A stretch of DNA of 64,000 nucleotides from Sabethes cyaneus (GCF_943734655.1 NC_071353.1:22834501-22898500), one strand, 5' to 3'; shown: positions 1 through 11,011, counted from the stretch's first letter. The notes: generated from the sequence alone by a model not told the origin. Numbers and translations are program-made.

Positions 1-740
1 CTGAAACAAAAACCATCGGGTATCGGGGTAACGCCGAAAGTAACGCATAGTAATTTTGACCAGAACACTGCTTAAGCTAAACAGAAATCTTTTCTGCAAA
101 AATTCACTGGTGTGTCCCCTTAATTTTACCCTCTAATATGGTAACAATTACCATGATTCTTGTTTTAGTGTAGGCAGTCACGAATAATCCACCATGTGCG
201 ACTTAAGTATCAAGAATATGGTGTCTTCAATATTTCTTCGAGTGCTTTTTTAGTTATTTAGAGCGTGTTGAGCCGAGAATCATAAAATTTTCTCATTTGT
301 CTAGACTTTTAGGTGCTCCTAGCTAGCTATTTCAGTTTAACTTTTCTCATGGCTAGGTTTTCCGAAATATATTTGCTTTCATATTAAGCGCACGTTGGTT
401 GAATATCCCTAAAATGATTAATATAAGCTATTTGTACCTTACCTCATTTTAATTAGTTTTTATTTTATTGTTTATTTGATTTAGTTTATTGTCCTTTATT
501 TTATAGTCCTTTAACATAATGCTTTGGGTCGACCAACTTAAATACTCTCTGATTTGCCTGGCTGGAGTCAAATAGGTATCCCTAAAATTGTACTCATAAT
601 ATTATACATATAGGATAATGCTTTTGCAGCAATTTGTTTCTTACCTTATTTTTTTATTTAGCTAGTTTTTGATTTGATTTTTTTTTGGTTTAGTAATCCA
701 CTGTCTGTACTGCAGTAAACATGAATATTTATTTTATTTT
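1..740. other. AT-rich DNA with no recognised feature
   Basis: No open frame, RNA gene or repeat with a recognisable family was seen. The stretch is AT-rich with T-runs and is the distal upstream flank of the COX8 gene. Confidence 0.5.
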
Positions 741-744
741 TAAT

Positions 745-990
745 TTTGGTGGGTGCCTTCACAACTTTAGTTCTAGTGCTAGCCATTTCAGGCGCTATCT
801 TATATGTGTGCCGCTGTGCAAAAATTGTCAGTTTTGGTGGTTAATTCATGGTGGGTGAATTCACACTGCTATTATAAACGCGGATCTCGCCCACCATGTT
901 TTACTGCCCTACAAAATGAAAGATTTCAAGTTTGAAATTGAAATCTTTCATTTCTTTCGGGTGAGAATCTTGGTGGGCGAGTTCACAGAA
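745..990. repeat. Four copies of a TGGTGGGYG(NN)TTCACA motif and a hairpin upstream of COX8
   Basis: The motif GGTGGGTGNNTTCACA occurs at about 749 and 849, as GGTGGGCGAGTTCACA at about 972, and its core is present on the other strand near 884-896 (CTCGCCCACCA). Between the last copies, about 915-951 forms a hairpin with arms ATGAAAGATTTCAA and TTGAAATCTTTCAT. It ends about 75 bases before a region that looks like the COX8 transcription start. It could be a cluster of regulatory sites or the remains of a small foldback repeat; the sequence alone does not decide. Confidence 0.5.
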
Positions 991-1060
991 GTCACGTGTA
1001 TTACGTAATTTTCAAACGATATCTTGGATATCTCCTTCAAATAACATCGCATAAAAAGAC

Positions 1061-1201
1061 AGCTGTCAAATTTGCTAAATTTTTCATCGCCATATTTTTC
1101 TTCGCTGGTGCTTTAACGAGGGAGAGTTTTTGATGTAAGTAAATTTTTACTTCTACGAATTATACTGCTTTCCAGAACTTTAATTATACTTATCGTTACA
1201 G
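1061..1201 (+). promoter_or_regulatory. COX8 transcription start region, 5' non-coding exon and first intron
   Basis: A pyrimidine-rich stretch (ATATTTTTCTTCGCTGG) near 1090-1110 is a plausible start site of the TCT/pyrimidine-initiator kind, but no TATA box is evident. A 5' exon then ends at a consensus donor GTAAGT whose GT is 1135-1136. A 67-base intron follows, ending at the acceptor CGTTACAG (AG at 1200-1201). The next exon begins at 1202, 32 bases before the COX8 ATG. The splice sites are clear; the start site is inference. Confidence 0.5.
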
Positions 1202-1233
1202 CATTATCTCGGAATTCTCATCCTACTAATAAA

Positions 1234-1589
1234 ATGAACAACGTACCGCGATTGGCTGCCGTGGCCCGACCATTTTTCATGCAGCAGCGAGCCATTGGTT
1301 CGGTAACCGGAGGACTCCCCCAAGTGCGAGTTTCGTTCGGGGTAAGTTTTTTTTGGTTACCAACCCCCGTCATGATGTTCCGATTGTCCGTTTAGGGATT
1401 TAACCGGGCAGTAAATTTGAGTATCACTTGTTTTGATAAAACTATCCGCAGTCAAAGTTCATTACGTAACATGGTTGTGTTTGCGTTTTGTAGGAAAAAT
1501 GCGTCCATGGACTTTTCATCTTCTGCGGTGTGCTGGCCTATCCGGTCTGGGTTGTTTCCCACATGAGAGAATACAAGGGCCAGAAGTAA
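1234..1589 (+). CDS. COX8: Cytochrome c oxidase subunit 8, mitochondrial (two coding exons)
   Basis: Nuclear gene for the small single-pass subunit 8 of respiratory complex IV in the mitochondrial inner membrane. Coding exons are 1234-1341 and 1494-1589, joined in phase 0 across a 152-base intron with donor GGGGTAAGT and acceptor TTTTGTAG. The product is 67 residues, normal for a precursor of this family. Residues 1-22 or so (basic and hydrophobic, no acidic residue) fit a mitochondrial targeting peptide. Exon 2 begins with the family's EK(x)xHGL pattern, then one hydrophobic helix (about residues 42-58, FIFCGVLAYPVWVV), then a short polar tail HMREYKGQK, the usual SH(L/M)xxY(K/R) ending. The ATG is the first in the exon, in an AAAATGA context. 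A possible ATTAAA polyadenylation signal is at 1749-1754. I am confident of the family from the helix and tail; the presequence is typical rather than diagnostic. Confidence 0.88.
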
Positions 1590-1754
1590 CCTGGAGCTGT
1601 ATGACACCGAAGTAGTTTGCAGGTTATACAGATTCACCACAGTTGCTGCACCATTGTGGAACGATTGGTGACCGGCCAGCATCGGCTGGTGTATGGCTGG
1701 TATTGATTGTTTTTGCGGGAATTATGTTAAGTCTTAGAATGTGTGGTAATTAAA

Positions 1755-1960
1755 TCGGAAGAAATCATAAAACTTATTTCCTATATGAGTTGTTTCAGTC
1801 CGAATGTCAAACTAGAACAAGGTCTATAAATCATCCATTAATCGGTCCTTATAGGATACACCAAATGATGTTATTTCCACTGAAATTAACCTATCAAGTT
1901 TCGAAATTTTAACCGGAAGTTATTAAAGATGTTTATTAACGTGATTAAAAATTAAAATTA
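1755..1960. other. COX8 3' flank
   Basis: AT-rich sequence after the possible polyadenylation signal; no feature recognised. Confidence 0.3.
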
Positions 1961-2420
1961 AAGTAATCAAAAGGTCACCCAAGAAGCCAAAAGGTAAAAA
2001 AGTAAGACTATCGAGACAAAATTAAAAATAGATAAAAAAGATCGCATAAATGATTAAAACAGTAACTAAACATTGGTCAAAAGAAATTAAACAGTAATCA
2101 AAAATCAATTTAAAAAAGATACAAAGATCACGTGACTAAAAAGTAATCAAAAATGCCTTAAAATTAGCTAAATTCCAAAACTAAAACTGCCAAAAATGAT
2201 TGTCAAATGCTCAACAGTTCATTCAGTGGTTATTAAAAAGCAACCAAAAGGAGGAAAAACCAGAATAAGATTAAAAGAACACAAAAAAATCATAAAAATA
2301 GACCCAAAATAGAGCACAATACAAATAACTAACAAGTGATAAAAAGTGACATAAATGACCAAAGAGTGGTCAAAGTATGACCAAAAGATGCAAAAGAAGA
2401 GACCGAAAAACGATCAAATT
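1960..2420. repeat. A-rich degenerate tandem repeat
   Basis: About 460 bases made of loosely repeated words of the form (a/g)atcaaaa, agtaatcaaaa, gatcaaaag and ccaaaag, strongly purine-biased on the + strand. The period is about 10-20 bases and irregular. No coding frame is present. It resembles the T-rich array at 49520-49960 read on the opposite strand. Confidence 0.5.
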
Positions 2421-2860
2421 CAGCGCTTTTTAAGTTTCCGGTTTTATACGTTCGTTCGAAAATACCAAGGCTCTTCGCAAGCAAGATGGTCCAACTGAAA
2501 AATTCGGTTTGACCGAAACGCCTGAAGTACCTTTTTATTTCTTAGGCGAACAGCTCGATTTCATCACTAATAACTTCTATTAGTGATGCCAAATCCGACC
2601 AAAAACACTGAACAATCATGTTACTTCATGTTTTTCCAGACACTCGTTCACATAAACTTCCCGGCTGACGGTCTCGGTTGCAATGAAAATGTTGTTTTAA
2701 GCCGGAGGTACAGATAGCCTACCGAACCAGACATTTCTTAACGAAATTCTACAGTTTTATATGCTTGAAAATGTCTGCCACCTTTCCTCTTCCTGCTACC
2801 GCATAAAACTCTTACCCGGGAGGGTAATTGAAGTCTGCTTTAACCTAGGCTTTATCGTCC
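2420..2860. other. Unassigned DNA with a perfect small hairpin
   Basis: No gene recognised. 2562-2588 is a perfect 11-bp hairpin (CATCACTAATA, loop ACTTC, TATTAGTGATG). Confidence 0.4.
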
Positions 2861-2864
2861 ATCA

Positions 2865-5255
2865 TCAAGCAATCATCAAGTGCTTCGTTAACATCATCGT
2901 GTACAGCTTCCAGGACCTCGCTCGCTGTGCCCCTCTTCGTCTTGTTCCTACTGGAACCATTTTTGCAGGATAGTGGTCCGGTATTCTAGCAACATGTCCT
3001 GCCCAACGTATCCGTCCAGCATTAACCACTTTCCCGTAGAAACGCGCGAGCTCGTGTTTCATTCTTCGCCTCCATACATACATCGTTTTCTTGCACTCCG
3101 CCAAAGATGGTTCTTAGCACCTGCCTTTCGAAAACTCCGAGTGCTCGTAGGTCCTCTTCTAGCAGTCTCCACGTTTCGTAGAGGACAACCGGTCTAATTA
3201 GCGTTTTGTACAGTGTGCACTTTGTACGGGGGCTCAAATTGTTCGACCGCAAGTGTTTGTGGAGTCCGTAGTAGGCCCGACTTCCGCTGTTAATACGTCT
3301 TTTATTCTCACGGCTGGTATTGTCCTCTGTTGCCAGTGAGCCAAGGTATACGAACTCGTCGACTACCTCGAACTCATCTCCGTCGATTACCACGGTACTG
3401 CCCATGCGGGCCCTGTACTTCGTTTTAGACGTGTTTATCTTATTCAATCCAGTCTTCTCTGCTCTGCGTTTTAGTCTGGTGTACTGATCTTCCACCGCCT
3501 CAAATGTTCTGCCGACAGCATCCACGTCGTCAGCAAAGCAGATAAATTGACTGGATTTATTGAAAATCGAGCCCCGCATTTCTACCACAGCTCGTCTTAT
3601 AACACATTCAAGCGCAATGTTGGATAGCAGGCAGGAAAGACAATCTCCTTGTCAAAGTCCCCTGCGAGATTCGAATGGCTCCGACAATCCACCCGACATT
3701 CTCATATAGCGCTGGATCACATCCATCGTAGCTATGATAAGTCCAATAAGCATACCCGGAAAGCCGTTTTCGTCCAAAATTTTCCTTAGATCTTGTCGGT
3801 TTACGCTATCACATGCGGCTTTGAAATCGATGAACAGGTTATGTGTGGGGACTCGGAATTCGCGGCACTACTGGAGGATCTGCCGCAGGGTGAAGATTTG
3901 GTCCGTTGTAGACCGACCCGCCATGAAGCCGGCCTGGTAACTTCCCACAAATCTATTGGCTATTGGCGATAGTCGATGGAAGATGACTTGGGGACTTTCT
4001 TGTAGGTAGGGCAGATAACCCCGTCTTTACACTCCTCCGGTAGTCGTTTCGTATCCCAAATCTTGACAATCAGTTGATGCAGACAACCTGCCAACTTTTC
4101 CGGGCCCATTTTAGCAAGTTCCGCTCCAATGTCATCCTTTCCCGCTGCTTTGTTATTATTCAGCGGCTGGATGGCTTCTTTAACTTCGCTTGTCAATGGG
4201 GGAGGTCCATCTTTCTTCCACACCAATGTGGTAACTTCCTCTGCTATCATGGTCTTCCGCCTGCACGCCATTCAGGTGTTCATCGTAGTGCTGCTTGTAC
4301 CTTCCGGTCACCGCACGGTCGACAGTCAAGATCTCATTTCGGCCCGCGACACAAAGCCTTTGCGAGATTATTGAGTCTCTGATAGAACTTCCGTGTGTCG
4401 TGAAAGTGGTACAACTGCTCGAGTCCTTTGTGCTCCTTCTTCTCGTGGTGGCGCTTTTTCTCCTTCGGGAAAAGTCGGGTTTGCTGTCTCCGCTTCTGTT
4501 TGTATCGCTCCACATTCTGACGGGGGGCTTTATGCAGCATTTGTATTCGCACTGCGTTCTTCTCAGCCAATATCTGCTGGCATTCCCCGTCAAACCATTC
4601 GTTACGTCGATTCGGTGCCACACGGCCTAGAACGTTCTCCGCTACGCTGTTAATGGCTGTTTTCATGACTGTTTCCAACACTTCCTCATTCTCACTTCTC
4701 ACTCACTTCTTCCGGCAGCGCGATTGTGATTATGTCTGGCTGATGGTAGAGATTATGCTGGAAGAAGGTGCTACGTATGGCCATGTTCCTGAAAGTGGCG
4801 AAGTCGACAAGTCTTAGGCCGTTCTCGTTCGTTTGCGAGTGTGCGTTGAATCGTCCATTCATCGGTTTGAGTTCCTCCTCCTAACCAACCTGACCATTAC
4901 AGTCGCCGATGACAATTTTGACATCATGTCTTGGGCAGCGGTCGTATTCACGCTCCAGCTGCGCGTAAAATTCGTCTTTGTCATCGTCGGTACTTCCGAG
5001 GTGAGGGCTGTGCACGTTAATTATGCTAATAAAGAATCGGCCCTTGATTCTTAATCTGCACATTCGGGAGTTGATCGGCCACCACCCAATCGACCGATTC
5101 TGGATCTCGCCCATCACTATAAAAGCGGTGCCCAGTTCGTGTGTATTGCCGCAGCTCTGGTAGATGGTATGACCATCTCTATACGTACGTTCCATCGTTC
5201 CTTTTCAGCATACCTCCTGCAGCGCTACAATGTCGAACTTGGGGCTCTTCACTTT
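2865..5255 (-). mobile_element. Non-LTR retrotransposon, decayed copy A (endonuclease and reverse transcriptase)
   Basis: Minus-strand relic encoding, from high to low coordinates, an AP-type endonuclease and a reverse transcriptase. Endonuclease pieces lie at about 5195-4881 (NVHSPHLGSTDDDKDEFYAQ, then a changed GDCNGQVG). The linker is at about 4700-4330. The fingers of the RT are near 4270-3960 (PLNNNKAAGKDDIGAELAK). RT motif C, FADDVDAVGR, is in 3588-3022, followed by the EVVDEFVYLGSLATEDN and RAYYGLHKHLRS segments and the C-terminal RIRWAGHVARIPD block near 3000. The frame is broken many times, so it cannot make an active protein. Compared with copy B (13586-16490) it is interrupted after about 5255 by a ~1 kb insertion. 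Motif order fits a two-domain APE-type element without RNase H; the clade (RTE-like or a relative) is not resolved. Confidence 0.85.
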
Positions 5256-6240
5256 GTAAGTAAAAGGTTCACTTATCGGCTTGATTCGAGCATGAAGACT
5301 TACCATTGAATCCCAGGGGGCGGCCTATCTCACCGATTTTAACGATCGTTGCTTTCCCTGGACGCGCGTTTGACGGTTTGGCTAAATACGTGACCGTAGA
5401 ACTATGGGAGGATGACTTTCGGAGGCGCATCTATAATAGCACCGGATCGCCGCTCGACGGGAGGACGCTTGTCGGTGCCTTTGGACGTTTGTTAACGGCT
5501 CACACTTTGAAGCAGCACGTCGACGAGAGGATTTCACTTTGCGCTGGTACATAATTCCCAACCACGTGGCGTATACGGCTTACATTCGTGGATTAATCCC
5601 AATTGGCACACCGGAAGATAAACAGATGCTTTGCTTATGGACACTCGGATGGGGGGGGGATTTAACCGTCGCGCACTACATGGCCACACGGCGTACGGAG
5701 GCTCATTTCACTGTACAGGACTTCCACGTACCTCGTCCGGAATGACGGATCGAAGGTAGGGGGGGGGGGGGGGGGGGGGGTTAAACACTTCCAATTTAAC
5801 TTTTTCACGGGATGATTATGATTATATAACCTTCTAACGAGTTTATCTTGCGTCCACGCACGGCACTCCGCGATATAACTATAGCAGGCTTCTCAACCAC
5901 ACTTTACGACCGAAAAGGTAACCGCGTGGCACTTCGAAGCATAGCAGAACAGCGGAGACACGTCCGATCGCTTCGACTAACCGAACAAAAAGCCCCCACT
6001 CCTTACAATCGGCTAGCAACGCCCTCTCGCAGGCTTAGGCAGGACTCCCCAGCGTTACGCATCTCCTCTGCTCTCGGTCGACCCGTGTGTTACAGCCATT
6101 GGCAACCGCGGCGTCTCGATCGGGAATTTCATCTTAAAAACTAACAATTGTTTTTCCTACCTCCTGATATGCAACACAAATACAATTTTCGATGTATTTA
6201 CTTTACTATGGGACATGGTCACATGTTACAACTTCTTTGG
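5256..6240 (+). pseudogene. Unidentified coding-like insertion inside non-LTR copy A; possible endogenous viral element
   Basis: Aligning copy A with copy B by eye shows an extra ~985 bases here. The insert reads on the + strand, opposite to its host element, as three open stretches: 5306-5554 (82 codons), 5539-5745 (68 codons, other frame) and 5848-6144 (98 codons). Their residue makeup looks protein-like (hydrophobic segments, Trp, dispersed charge) and GC is higher than in the flanks. The first two overlap as if one base had been lost, and a 22-base G-run (5759-5780) separates the second from the third. The last stretch stops within TTAAAAACTAACA (6134-6146), which resembles a mononegavirus-style gene-end/gene-start junction. 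I do not recognise a protein family. An old non-retroviral RNA virus nucleoprotein-like insertion is one guess; a retrotransposon gag is another. It is broken and could not be expressed as one protein. Confidence 0.4.
5759..5780. repeat. Uninterrupted run of 22 G
   Basis: A pure G homopolymer between the second and third open stretches of the insertion. It could form a G-quadruplex, and its length is probably unstable or uncertain in the assembly. Confidence 0.9.
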
Positions 6241-6570
6241 AAAGCACGTGGGTACTTCCGAGGAAATTTAGAGACCGACAGTTCCATGTTCCTAATTTCC
6301 AATGGTCCGTTTTGGTCGCCTGGGTCTTTGCCGATTGTTCCGATTAGAGTTATTATTATTACTTACGGAGTACATTGCTTTGATTTTTTTTTAGTGATTC
6401 AGGCTTGCAAAGCCCGCAACCAACCCCACAGTATCGCCGGAGGGCCAACGTAGCTCGAAGAAGCCCTCCTCCTCTGTCAGCATACGACCTTGGCTTCCAC
6501 AGGGGTTGGTTACCCGATCTCCACCGAGGTTGCTCGTATCCCGGCTAGTACCACGAGGGGGTAGGGGTAG
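6240..6570 (-). mobile_element. 5' end of non-LTR copy A, resumed after the insertion
   Basis: From about 6240 the sequence again matches copy B (16250-16490). Shared landmarks are GACAGTTCCA, the GCCTGGGTCTTTGCCGATTG stretch, GGCTTGCAAAGCC, GGTTGGTTACCCGATCTCC and GTTGCTCGTATCCCGGCT. The last pair ends both copies at nearly the same point, which suggests it is the 5' end of this family. Copy A is longer just before it, with ~70 extra bases. Confidence 0.65.
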
Positions 6571-7390
6571 GAGTTGCTGGGTAAGAGGCTGAGGACCACT
6601 GTGGGGTCTATTTTATGCCCAATGTGCAAGGCACCGATGGCACGCATTACCCAGCCGTTTACCAGCCGTGACGTCGTCTTAATTTGGTCTATAGAACCTT
6701 GCCGAGGCTGAAATGGTCGGTATTAAGTTAGACCGAACCAAGTCATAAAAAAAGTCTGAAAAATCGAATTTATTTTTTTTACATTTTCGAGAGGATTATA
6801 CCTTCAGAAATGTAATGCCAAGAAGATTTTTTGATATCTGATCTTGTTGAAAAGTTTCGGCAAAAACTGTAAGGTTACCTCAAGGCAAGTGCATCGTAGT
6901 ACGAAACTTTAAACGCGTTTTTCTCGATACCATGTTTTCTAGCTGGCAATACGTGTATCTCAGAATCTAGTGATCTGATTTGGCTGAAATGTTTTGTTCC
7001 AGCTTCTAAAAATGAATTATCTAAATGGTTACGTAGCCGTTTTTTGATGTATCTCAATTTTTCAATTTTCAATTGGTGATTTTCGTTGAAAAAGCACATT
7101 TCTTTTGGAAAAATTGCCGCCATTTTGATAAGTTTTCGAATTTTCAAGAACCGTTACGTAACAATTTAGGTATTGACCTAAAGCTTCAGAATCATTCTTG
7201 AAATCCGTTCTCCGATACTCTGTTGGTACCCGGAACGTACCGCCACCACCGCGGCCTAACCGTAATATAGCCTAACTGTAAGGAGTTTATTCAGGAAAAG
7301 TGGAATTATTTTCAGTTAAAAGCTATTTTTGTTGAAATTGAGTGTTCTTCTTTTAACAAAATTTCGAAGATTTCGAACCGAGTGATTTAA
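6570..7390. other. Unassigned DNA
   Basis: No feature recognised. A 90-codon open frame on the minus strand (7147-6875) is low in complexity, rich in Lys/Phe/Asn and resembles no family I know. Confidence 0.4.
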
Positions 7391-7399
7391 TTTTCAGTA

Positions 7400-7860
7400 A
7401 AGGTAGCAAACTTCTTGGCTATGAAGGTGGCTTTGATATTAAAACCAGAAACTTTGCCACGACAGAGGCCATATGCGTTAAACTAAAAGCGGAGGCTAGG
7501 AGGATTGGGCCTAAAATAAACGCGTCGAAGACCAAATACATGAATGACAGAAGCTCAAACGAGACGAATGTGCCTTTTTCGCGGACGGTAATCGTTGACG
7601 GCGACGAATCAAAAGTGGTAGATGAGTGCTCCTCAATTACGGACAGCACAAATATGAACAAAGCAGCAGCAGTAGACGAAATAACAATACCCAGTATCTC
7701 ATCCAGCGGGCTAGAAGACAAATAGTATCAGCTTGCAATGGAAGGCGAAACGGGACAAATTTTCGGCAGGCGAGATGGATCAACTATGGTCTCAGCCCTG
7801 TCCGTCAAAGACAAAATTTTCGGCAAAATAAAACAACGCGTGACCGTACTTGACTATCTA
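7400..7860 (+). pseudogene. Reverse transcriptase fragment, non-LTR retrotransposon
   Basis: A short + strand relic of the palm-to-thumb part of the same type of RT. The stretch ATTEAICVKLKAEARRIG then KINASKTKYM (about 7455-7545) matches the region after motif C in copies A and B (KINTSKTKYR/ETKYM). VIVDGDESKVVDE (7585-7625) matches the IDGDEFEVVDEFVYLGS segment. The catalytic motifs themselves are absent and the frame then degenerates. Confidence 0.65.
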
Positions 7861-7965
7861 TATTACGCAGCTAAAGTATCTCGGACAACAAAATTCTATT
7901 AATACGGACGTTACATTGTTCTAATTTTCTTTCATTTAACAAGCTATTTATTTCACGGAGAATCC

Positions 7966-8500
7966 AGTAATAAATTCCGTCGCACCTGATCATAGATACA
8001 ACAAGCGGCGTATTCAAGCAGGACATCAAATTTGCTTTGCCCTGCGCAAAACGCTACGGGGGGCGTCGCTACGCCCATGGTCCGAACTAAAAATCACAAC
8101 AATGTTTACGAAGCTAACGCGCATGTATTTGTGTAGGACGGCATGATAAATGTTATTTTGTAAAATTTCTACAGGTCAGGCAAGTTTTCCTGGCTGTAGA
8201 ATAACGACAACGCCTTGCGTGAGTTATTTTCATTTATGAATGACGGAAATTAAAACGATTAGTCGATAGTTTATTCTTCGTCGCACGAAAAAACGTTGGA
8301 AATTTGGCTGGTAGGACTTCTTTAATGATAAAAAGCATTTAAATCGATTTCAGTTCACTTTGATTGATCGCGTATGATAGACGACAAACTAAAATATTAG
8401 GGAATAACTAGTTTCGCATTGTGTGTTATAAAAATGCTGACATTTTTAATAATTTGTGTTGTATAGAACGGGAATAGGCAATTACGACGAAGCAGCAACA
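7966..8500 (+). repeat. Dispersed repeat family X, copy 1
   Basis: About 8081-8500 is closely similar to 20319-20700 (same strand) and to 33273-33690 (opposite strand). Landmarks are CCGAACTAAAAATCACAACA, GCGCATGTATTTGTGTAGG, CGGCATGA(T/C)AAATGTTATT, TGCGTGAGTTATTTTCATT, CGTCGCACGAAAAAACGT and, at the end, GGCAATTACGACGAAGCAG. It carries no coding capacity. Its left flank (7966-8080) differs from the other copies. Probably a non-autonomous DNA transposon. Confidence 0.7.
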
Positions 8501-8519
8501 TACCCTACCTTAGGAAATT

Positions 8520-8880
8520 CCGAATCGTTTGCTGCCATTAACTTATTCTTTTAAATTTTACGACTGGGTCCGGTCTGATTTAACATCAACCAAATATAGA
8601 ACGAATCCATTGCCCATGAAGCCCTTTTTGAGTTATGTAACCGAAGGTACCGAAAGGTGTTTCTCGCAAATCGTCTAGCGTTTGTACAATAATAATGAGA
8701 CTTGACTATATCAAAAATAGCCAATTTTTGTAAGAAAACTAAAACAATCCAGAGGATTTTTCGATTAACAAAAGTATCGGCAGCCCCTCTGCTCGGATGC
8801 TATCGTAAATGATTTCAAAATCATCAGACTACCACTAGCGCGTACCTATTCGAATGAATAGTAGCATTTATACGCTACGG
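8520..8880. repeat. Repeat block shared with 63300-63370
   Basis: 8526-8605 (TCGTTTGCTGCCATTAACTT, ACTGGGTCCGGTCTGATTTA) is similar to 63300-63365. The remainder to 8880 has no recognised feature. Confidence 0.45.
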
Positions 8881-9510
8881 GCGAGAGAGCAAGAGAGCGA
8901 TTTGTTTTGGATCGCCATCGCCACCAGTTCTGTTGCTGGACTGGAAGCCTTCCTTCCGTAGCGGTACCTATCGTACCGTACTGAGAATGGTTGCGCTTTA
9001 TTGTGGTTGAGGTGTGGTGCTGGTGAATGGTTTCTCAGAAGCAACGAGGAATGGAGTGGCGAGCAACGAGGCGGGGAATGTTTTTGATTCTTCGGCTGCG
9101 CGGTGAATCACCATCATCATCAACATCAACAACAGCTTCTGAAGCTTCTGAAGCATGTGCGCTCTGCGCTGCAGACGCCCCGAGTCCGAGTCGAGTGCTA
9201 CGTTTTGAGTGACTGTTTTGCTGGGTTAGTTGTGTGCGGTGTAGGGAAAAGTCAATTTTTCCTAACTTATCGACTACCACTGACTGTCAGTTTTCTTCTG
9301 ACGACAAACAGTGTTAGGTCTGTGGAGTTTTTGCTTCTGAGAAAAAGCTACTATTTTGATTTTGACTGCACTATCGATTTAGTTTGAGCTAGAAAATAGT
9401 GCCGCTATACGCTTGGATTGCAGACGGAGTGTTGTGCTGCTACGCAGTAGTTTTCTGTGTCTTGTTTGTTGTTTTGGCTGCACATTCCAGAGCATACCTT
9501 CGGGAGAATC
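8880..9510 (+). promoter_or_regulatory. Candidate 5' untranslated exon
   Basis: This stretch is less AT-rich than its flanks, with CAT/CAA/CTG short repeats around 9105-9165, a possible initiator TCAGTTTT near 9287, and a consensus donor GTGAGTAG at about 9509 after GGGAGAATC. It looks like the transcribed leader of a + strand gene, perhaps a distal first exon of the mutase gene 9.4 kb downstream. No coding frame is convincing. RNA-seq would be needed to establish it. Confidence 0.25.
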
Positions 9511-9514
9511 GTGA

Positions 9515-10495
9515 GTAGCAATAACATTGAATTAATTTATTCAAGCGGTACGTTTTATAGACAAGAATGGAATCTGACAACATACAGTTTAAGAAAAATA
9601 AAATTAAAATATTCTCAATAGCCTTGGACATTCAACTGGCGCTTACCGGTTGTAGTATGTTAATCCGTCTATCTAATGAATTGAATCTATTGGTAGAAAT
9701 AATATTGAAAGTATAGGAATGGTGTTGCTTCTTCGATACTTCCATGGTAGCCTTCGTTATCTGTGAGATAACACGTGTGCTGAGATATTTGTGAACGTAC
9801 ATTTTGTGCTTCCGATACTAAGCAGTACGTACATTGCATTCGACTGACCTTCAAAATAGCTTCAGGTCATCGGCACGAACAGCGGTGATTTACTTGGCAT
9901 ATGGTGATTTCTTGTTGCAAAGTAACTATTGTAACAAATTGCTCTTCAGGGGCAAATACTTTACTTAGAGGCATCTAATTAGCTAAGTAAGTTTACAACA
10001 TTTCCAGTGAAAAAAAAGCTTGTCGATTGGCATTTGACGTGAGTTTATCTGCAATCTGATTGATAATTCGGAAATTGCTGATAATTTATTTTTAGGAGTA
10101 TTTTTTGGTTTAAAAATGTCAAAGATTTTAACTTAGTTGAAGTTGGGTTTTCTAGATTTTACCAGAATAACAATTACTACACACTAGGAATATGCCTATA
10201 TTAGGATATCACCTAGGTGAATCAGAATTGCAAATTGTGCTATCAACCAAAAAAAGGCGCGGTGACTCTGTGAATAGGGCTCTTCATTTGTACAGTCATT
10301 TAGATGACCAACGTCACCTAGATGACCTTCAGAATTGTACATTTTGTTGCTACCTATAAAATTTCGGTGAGAAGACTGAGAATGAATCCCTGAATTAAGT
10401 AAAAATATGCCTGAAAATTTTGCAATTTTGTGATCGTATTTCGAAAATGTGAGAGTGAGTATTTTAAGATATTTTTTGTTTTTGCTGGCCCCGCC
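9515..10495. other. Unassigned DNA with CACCTAGGTG words
   Basis: No gene seen. 10207-10340 contains CACCTAGGTGA, AGATGACC and GTCACCTAGATGACC, words also found in the MITE at 21661-21848, so a relative of that element may lie here. Confidence 0.35.
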
Positions 10496-10497
10496 CA

Positions 10498-10692
10498 GTT
10501 TGCTTTGAGGTACGATGCTGGTCTAACAAGCCAGTCGTCGTATGTTCGAATCTTGGTTGGGCGGTGCTGCTAGAGTCACTAGGATCGTTGAACTAACCCC
10601 GTAATTGTCCTGTAATCTAACAACTGGCTATCAAGTCTGTCGATAAAGAAGGGTCAAGTCTTATAAAGACGTTTATAAGGCTTTGCTTTTTG
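10498..10692 (+). mobile_element. tRNA-derived SINE, family S1 copy 1
   Basis: Shares with 31505-31722, 34585-34793, 35737-36042 and 36095-36230 the head GCTTTGAGGTACGATGCTGG, the RNA polymerase III B-box-like TATGTTCGAATCT, GTTAGAGTCA (here GCTAGAGTCA), the AACAnCTGGCT...AAGTCTGTCG block, and the tail GGCTTTGCTTTTTGC. The B-box and repeated 3' tail mark it as a tRNA-derived SINE of the kind abundant in mosquitoes; I do not assign a published name. Confidence 0.75.
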
Positions 10693-11011
10693 CTCTTGTT
10701 GGCCACGAATTTTGGCCTCCACTATGAAAAACTTTCCAACTATTTTTGTTGGTAACAGTAGTCTTTCCAATAGACGGAGGGAACGGTAGAAGAAAGTGAT
10801 GATATCAAATGTGTTTATAGTATTCAACAGAGTGGAACAAGACGTAAAGCGGAACGAGCGGAAAATTAGATAAGGGAAGATCATTGAAGCAACGCTTACT
10901 AGGGTCGTAGTTCGTCCTCTTTTTATCAGGCTGGGAGATCTGTAGATTGAACCAAGCTATAATGGGAGCCAATTATAACCGAATTCGAACCCTACTTTTC
11001 TCTCAGGTCGT

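Noticed and set aside
9035..9280. 81-codon minus-strand frame with Ser/Ala/Asp-rich runs
   Set aside because: The runs come from CAT/CTT/CAA short repeats on the + strand; no family match.
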